Shown: piece after piece, positions 60,144 through 64,000 of the stretch | How positions within the stretch are numbered: position 1 is the first letter of the stretch | Layout: every line of letters starts with the position of its first letter | Notes under the pieces: generated by a model | Seen by the model: the letters and a program-made list of their open reading frames with translations, nothing else | Database searches by the model: none | What the model was told of the DNA's origin: nothing | Assembly: GCA_963665505.1 (NCBI GenBank) | Contig: OY762275.1 | Span: 1,773,202 to 1,837,201, forward strand | Reading direction: 5' to 3' | Length of the DNA stretch: 64,000 nucleotides | Origin: QANA01 sp963665505 | GTDB lineage: Bacteria; Bacillota; Clostridia; Christensenellales; Christensenellaceae | Translations under genes and position numbers: made by a program

Positions 60144-61445
60144 CTATTCCCCTTGTCCTTTCTTTGCCAGCCTCCGTATGACTTTGGTTTTGTATAAAAG
60201 AAGGCTCATCCCCGTCCCTAAAATGCCCGTGCACAGGAACATCACGGCCATCCCGCTTCCCTTCCCCTGCCCGACCAACCTCTGCAGCAACATGGCTGCG
60301 GAAGAATGACCTTGCATGAACGGTTCGAATACATATTCGGCCAACGCTCCGCCCAGCAAAGTCCCAATGGGGATCGTAAAATACTGTAACGTATTACGCA
60401 CGGAAAATACGCGGCCCTGCATTTCCTTTGGAACGGTATCGTACAACAGCATCGTTTGCCCGGCGTCTATGAAAGGAATCGGGATACTGGCGGCCAAAGC
60501 CGCAGCGATCCATACCAACCGGCTTTGGCCTAATCCGAGGAATAGATCGCCGAACAAAAAGGAAGCGGCTGCAGACAGATATAGCATATGCGCATACTTT
60601 TTTGTTTTACACAGGACAACGGCAAAACTGCCCAATAGCCCGCCCAGGCCCAGCACCCCGCTGACGATGCCGAGCGTATCACTGTTTCCGCCGCTCCTGG
60701 ACAAGATCATGGCGGGCAGTATGTTTTCGTACGTCAGGCGGGAGAAAAAGATCACCACCGCCATGCTGCACATAACAGTAAAGAGGCCTGTATTCCCCCA
60801 TAAAAAAACAAACCCTTCGCGCGCGCCCTGCAACAGTTTTCTCCGTTTACCACGCGCCAGCCGTACCTTTTCTTCGGGCACATGCACACAGCACAGCACA
60901 ACCAAACAGGCCAAGAAAAAGCCGGCGATATCTGCAAAAAAAACGCTTTCCAACCCCCAGAAAGAGGTGAGAAAAGTCGCCAATACCGGCGAAACCACCG
61001 CGACCAGCGAGTTGGAAAAAGACGTAAGTCCGCTCATCCGGGCATAGCGGTTTTCGGGTACCAGCAAACCGACCGTAACCGCGGACGCCGGCGCCTGCAA
61101 CGCATGCATACTGCCGATCAGGAAATTGGCTCCGTAAATATGCCAGGTATGCAGATGCCCGGCTGCAAAAAGCAGCAGCACCATTCCCGTACAACCCGCC
61201 GCCAACATATCGGCAATAAGCAGGATGGGCTTTTTCTTATGCGTGTCTACAAATGCGCCGGCCAACACGCTAAATAAAACAAACGGCATATAAGAAAAAA
61301 AGTTCAGTAAAGATACCGCCATTTCCGAAGCTGTTTCCTCATATACCCAAATGACCAGTGCATAGTTGGCCGTCGCGCTTCCGAGCCGCGAGACCGTCTG
61401 GCCCAACCATAACCAAATATACCCTATATTTTTCTTTGTTTCCAT
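60144..61445 (-). CDS. MFS drug exporter (MefA/MFS_3-like)
   Basis: A 433-residue major facilitator with about 12 helices, opening NIGYIWLWLGQTVSRLGSAT and carrying an A-loop-like FVDTHKKKPILLIADMLAAG segment. This matches the MFS_3 group, which includes macrolide exporters Mef(A). Antibiotic specificity cannot be told from sequence. ATG at 61445 has AAGGAG at 7 nt. Upstream lie a short leader ORF and a hairpin, suggesting ribosome-mediated attenuation. It precedes the P-loop gene in the same transcript. Confidence 0.88.
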   Translation of the reverse strand: METKKNIGYIWLWLGQTVSRLGSATANYALVIWVYEETASEMAVSLLNFFSYMPFVLFSVLAGAFVDTHKKKPILLIADMLAAGCTGMVLLLFAAGHLHTWHIYGANFLIGSMHALQAPASAVTVGLLVPENRYARMSGLTSFSNSLVAVVSPVLATFLTSFWGLESVFFADIAGFFLACLVVLCCVHVPEEKVRLARGKRRKLLQGAREGFVFLWGNTGLFTVMCSMAVVIFFSRLTYENILPAMILSRSGGNSDTLGIVSGVLGLGGLLGSFAVVLCKTKKYAHMLYLSAAASFLFGDLFLGLGQSRLVWIAAALAASIPIPFIDAGQTMLLYDTVPKEMQGRVFSVRNTLQYFTIPIGTLLGGALAEYVFEPFMQGHSSAAMLLQRLVGQGKGSGMAVMFLCTGILGTGMSLLLYKTKVIRRLAKKGQGE

Positions 61446-61512
61446 AGGTTTTCTCCTTGCCATTATTTTTGTAATAGGCAGGTGCAAAACCTAATGGGGA
61501 CGATGATTTTAT

Positions 61513-61558
61513 GATTCTCCGTACAGGTTCGTCCGCATCAAGCTTTGCACGGAGAATC
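61513..61558 (-). promoter_or_regulatory. Inverted repeat in the leader of the MFS gene
   Basis: 10-bp perfect arms GATTCTCCGT / ACGGAGAATC separated by 26 nt. The upstream arm (sense strand) lies within the leader peptide frame, so ribosome movement over that frame would affect whether the hairpin forms. Confidence 0.6.
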
Positions 61559-61591
61559 GACATTTTCGAGATGCACTGTTGCTGTAAACAT
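61538..61591 (-). CDS. Putative 17-residue leader peptide of the MFS exporter
   Basis: A short frame MFTATVHLENVDSPCKA with a very strong GGGAGGAGG site 7 nt upstream of its ATG at 61591. It ends ~92 nt before the MFS start. Its second half overlaps an arm of a perfect 10-bp inverted repeat. This matches the layout of translational/transcriptional attenuators of ribosome-targeting antibiotic resistance genes. No similarity to a known leader is claimed. Confidence 0.5.
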   Translation of the reverse strand: MFTATVHLENVDSPCKA

Positions 61592-61648
61592 ATAGACACC
61601 TCCTCCCTATATACTTTTATTCTCTCAATTCCCTCAAAAAAAGTTTTA

Positions 61649-62530
61649 TTAGAAAATCTCTTTTGCATCCGGCGGCAAGGCTCGGACACGCAACAGGTAT
61701 TCTGTCATATTTTCATCTTCTCGCGCCGGGTAGACATATTGGAAATAGGCCCCGACCTCTTTTGCCAGAGAACGGAACAACCGGCAGGCGGCAAATACAC
61801 TTTCCCAGACGGCATCTCTTTCGGCGCCGGCGTATGTCTTTTTGTACAATTCCCAATCGGCGGGAGAGAGATATTTTTTGAAATATTTCCCCAGCTTGCC
61901 GGCTGAAACGTTAAAATCATGCCGCAGACCGATCTGCCAGGCAGCCATTGTATCCAGCATCGCCCGCACCGGCCCTTCGAACATTCCCTTCGCATATGGC
62001 AGTTCCTCGCGCCACAAACCCTTGGCGACGTTTTGCAGGCACCACCAGAATTCGTTGCAGCAGCTGTCGTACCCTTCTTTCTCCGGCTGTTTCACATGAT
62101 AGCCGGCATCGGACGGCGGCGGAAGTTGCGGCAGACAGCCGTCTTTGTCCAATAAGGGAAGCGTGAGAGAGTCTGTCCCGTATATAGCCGCTGTTGCTTC
62201 CTTTGTTTGGATATGCAGGTCGATGCGGTTCCCGTCTGAAAACAGCATCAGATAGCCATAGCAGCGCGAAAAATCGAGGTCTTGCCCCAGAAAACGGTCG
62301 ATCCGGTCGGGTTCCTGCAAAATCAGCAGGTCGCCAAAGACCCGGATCCAATCCGGATTTTCCAGGAAAGAAAGGGTCTCCGTCACCACATAGATGATAT
62401 CGTAATCCTGAAAAATATCCTTGGGTACACGGGGGTTTACCCGCGAACCGTTCATATAGACCGCACGGATCCGCACATTTTCTTTGGCCACACGCAGAAT
62501 TCGTTCCATCATTTCCTGTTCGCTCCGCAT
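61649..62530 (-). CDS. Aminoglycoside 6-adenylyltransferase-like protein, ANT(6)/AadE type
   Basis: A 293-residue nucleotidyltransferase of the AadE/ANT(6) family, which adenylates streptomycin. It starts SEQEMMERILRVAKENVRIR and has the nucleotidyltransferase core GSRVNPRVPKDIFQDYDIIY (G-S-R/x..D-Y-D) and FSDGNRIDLHIQT. The C-terminal helical part has LWREELPYAKGMFEGPVRAM and NVSAGKLGKYFKKYL. Length fits the family. Actual resistance depends on activity not deducible here. Lies 58 nt upstream of the MFS leader peptide on the same strand. Confidence 0.88.
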   Translation of the reverse strand: MRSEQEMMERILRVAKENVRIRAVYMNGSRVNPRVPKDIFQDYDIIYVVTETLSFLENPDWIRVFGDLLILQEPDRIDRFLGQDLDFSRCYGYLMLFSDGNRIDLHIQTKEATAAIYGTDSLTLPLLDKDGCLPQLPPPSDAGYHVKQPEKEGYDSCCNEFWWCLQNVAKGLWREELPYAKGMFEGPVRAMLDTMAAWQIGLRHDFNVSAGKLGKYFKKYLSPADWELYKKTYAGAERDAVWESVFAACRLFRSLAKEVGAYFQYVYPAREDENMTEYLLRVRALPPDAKEIF

Positions 62531-62688
62531 TTTTTCACCCCATTTCCCGAAAGTTTTTTTCGCATTAGCTTAATTATATCATTATTTCTATTGGTTTTCC
62601 GCACGAATATTTTCCTGCTGGCTGTATCCTGCAACAAAACGTATGTTATACTATATTAAAGTATTGGAACAAAAAGGCGGAAGCACAT

Positions 62689-63414
62689 ATGATTTCATTG
62701 CGCAATCTTGTGAAAAGCTACGATGGCAAAGTCAAAGCTGTGGATATTCAGGCACTGGATATACGCGAAGGCGAGATTTTTGGTTTTCTTGGCCCGAACG
62801 GCGCAGGGAAAACTTCTACCATAAAAATGCTGGTGGGGATACTGCCGCCGGATGCGGGCAGTGTCACGCTGAATGGGTATGACGTCCAAAAAGACCCTCT
62901 ATTGGCAAAGCGGGAATTCGGCTTTGTATCCGATGACCCAAACCTTTTTTTGCGCCTCAGCGGAATTGAATACCTGAATTTTCTTGGAGACATCTATGAT
63001 GTCCCGACAGAGGAACGCCAGCAGCGGATAGAGATATTTGCCCGGCAGTTTGCACTTACCGAAGCGCTCGGAAGCCGGCTCCAAAGCTATTCGCATGGTA
63101 TGCGGCAAAAGCTCGTGCTGATCGGCGCGCTGCTGCACACCCCAAACATATGGATCATGGATGAGCCTATGGCGGGTCTGGACCCAAAGTCTTCTTTTAT
63201 ACTTAAAAATATCATGCGCGAACAGGCAGATGCGGGGAAAACCGTCCTTTTCTCTACCCATGTGCTGGATACGGCAGAAAAAATATGCGACCGGGTGGCC
63301 GTCATCCACAAGGGGAAAATCGTGTTTTGCGGCACGCTGCAGGAAATGCGCCGTCAACTTGGAGAAAACGAGTCGCTGGAAAAACTCTTTTTGGATATGA
63401 CCGAAGAAGTATAA
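62689..63414 (+). CDS. ABC transporter ATP-binding protein
   Basis: A 241-residue ABC ATPase: Walker A LGPNGAGKTSTIKMLVGILP, Q-loop/VSDDPNLFLRLSG region, signature LQSYSHGMRQKLVLIGALLH (S-H-G-M rather than S-G-G), Walker B IWIMDEPMAGLDPKSS. The SHGM variant is common in ABC-2-type drug/bacitracin-like exporter ATPases. It pairs with the permease starting 10 nt downstream. ATG at 62689. Confidence 0.92.
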   Translation: MISLRNLVKSYDGKVKAVDIQALDIREGEIFGFLGPNGAGKTSTIKMLVGILPPDAGSVTLNGYDVQKDPLLAKREFGFVSDDPNLFLRLSGIEYLNFLGDIYDVPTEERQQRIEIFARQFALTEALGSRLQSYSHGMRQKLVLIGALLHTPNIWIMDEPMAGLDPKSSFILKNIMREQADAGKTVLFSTHVLDTAEKICDRVAVIHKGKIVFCGTLQEMRRQLGENESLEKLFLDMTEEV

Positions 63415-63424
63415 GGAGGCCGCT

Positions 63425-64000
63425 ATGCCAAGGATCCGTAAAACGCTGTCTCTGGCCGGCGTTATGTTCCGCACTTTTCAATTTACCGGCCTGTTTCGCT
63501 CTGATAAAAATGGCAAAAACAGAACGGGCAAAAACCGTGCCGCCCTCGTCTTGCTGCTTTTTTTGGGCTTCTCCCTCGTACCTTTTGTCTTCAGTTGCGT
63601 GTCCATACTGACCGGGCTGTACGATGTATTGCGCCCGAGCGGATCGCAATCCCTGATCCTTGGAAGTTCAACTTCCGCCGTTGCCCTGCTGATTTTTGTG
63701 TTTGGTTTCACAAATGTGCTGGCAGTCTTTTATCATGCCGGCGATACCGAGCGGTACCTTGCCTATCCTGTGAAACCCACGGAGATTTTGGCCGCAAAGT
63801 TCATTACAACACTTTTGTATGAATATATTCTTTGTGCTTGTATCCTTTTGCCCATATATTGCGTTTATGGGATCAAAAGCGCGGCCGGACCGCTTTATTA
63901 TTTATACAGCCTGTTGGCGGGGGCCATGTTGCCCGTGATCCCTCTTGCGCTGTCCGCCGCCGTCATCATGCTGCTCATGCGGTTTACGCGTATTTTCCGC
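63425..64000 (+). CDS. ABC-2-type exporter permease, partial (runs off the window)
   Basis: An open frame from the ATG at 63425 with AAGGAGG 5 nt upstream, at least 192 codons and still open at the window edge. It opens MPRIRKTLSLAGVMFRTFQ. The first membrane segment is near residues 45-70 (ALVLLLFLGFSLVPFVFSC). Further hydrophobic segments follow around ALLIFVFGFTNVLAVFYHAG and YEYILCACILLPIYCVYG. Partner of the ATPase encoded just upstream; substrate unknown. Confidence 0.82.
   Translation, partial: MPRIRKTLSLAGVMFRTFQFTGLFRSDKNGKNRTGKNRAALVLLLFLGFSLVPFVFSCVSILTGLYDVLRPSGSQSLILGSSTSAVALLIFVFGFTNVLAVFYHAGDTERYLAYPVKPTEILAAKFITTLLYEYILCACILLPIYCVYGIKSAAGPLYYLYSLLAGAMLPVIPLALSAAVIMLLMRFTRIFR

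Noticed and set aside
61339..61689. A 116-codon minus-strand frame across the MFS leader
   Set aside because: It is in a different frame from both the MFS gene and the short leader peptide and owes its length to chance; the strong ribosome binding site serves the 17-codon frame.

Overview
The window looks like a chromosomal segment of an anaerobic Gram-positive bacterium of the class Clostridia. Evidence: an oxygen-sensitive class III ribonucleotide reductase (nrdDG), butyrate kinase, many ferredoxin-type and Mrp/MinD-type Fe-S genes, a T-box leader on a tRNA-amidotransferase operon, strong AGGAGG-type ribosome binding sites, and a Firmicutes-type CpsB/CpsC/CpsD capsule regulatory set. A Christensenella-like lineage would fit, but this is only a guess. 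No rRNA, tRNA, CRISPR array or insertion sequence was recognised. Most genes lie on the minus strand.

Layout. 1-4.8 kb: housekeeping singletons (acetyltransferases, a methyltransferase, an HD hydrolase) and a small ACT protein/butyrate kinase pair. 5.2-9.0 kb: a six-gene minus-strand operon (Mrp ATPase, C_GCAxxG_C_C protein, two NifX-like proteins, two MinD-like ATPases carrying 2x[4Fe-4S] ferredoxin inserts). 9.4-12.2 kb: nrdD-nrdG on the plus strand with tandem NrdR-like boxes. 12.2-13.2 kb: a DUF134 DNA-binding protein and a Gly/Arg/Tyr-rich DUF5320-type protein; their promoters and the mrp promoter share a CATATG-centred motif, so these loci probably form one regulon. 13.5-33.2 kb: a ~20 kb capsule/exopolysaccharide operon read on the minus strand from tandem promoters near 33.2 kb to a terminator near 13.4 kb. 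It runs membrane sugar dehydratase, CpsC, CpsD, CpsB, aminotransferase, epimerase, initiating sugar transferase, ATP-grasp enzyme, glycosyltransferases, Wzy, Wzx, pyruvyl transferase, F420-beta-like protein, WecB, Ugd.

33.3-37.7 kb: acetyltransferases, a uridine-kinase-like fusion with an ECF transporter S component, RidA, and a MORN-repeat lipoprotein. 37.7-43.1 kb: the tRNA transamidation operon aspS-gatC (one fused gene), gatA, gatB, under a T-box whose specifier region contains GAAC, that is overlapping Glu (GAA) and Asn (AAC) codons. 43.1-48.1 kb: a zinc-type operon znuA-znuC-znuB-fur plus a permease and a TIGR03943/DUF1980-like partner, with a Fur-family palindrome at its promoter. 48.2-51.3 kb: a MacB-like ABC exporter and its TetR repressor, with two ATGACA-N3-TGTCAT operators. 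51.6-53.5 kb: a beta-helix carbohydrate-binding lipoprotein. 53.5-54.8 kb: a tandem HD/HD-GYP-like protein.

55.2-58.7 kb: an McrBC-type modification-dependent restriction system whose McrB gene is split by a -1 frameshift at an A6 run and preceded by a 27-bp direct repeat. 58.7-62.5 kb: accessory genes (GNAT, arsenate reductase/LMW phosphatase, P-loop kinase-like protein, MFS exporter with a short leader peptide, aminoglycoside 6-adenylyltransferase-like protein). 62.7-64.0 kb: an ABC exporter running off the window.
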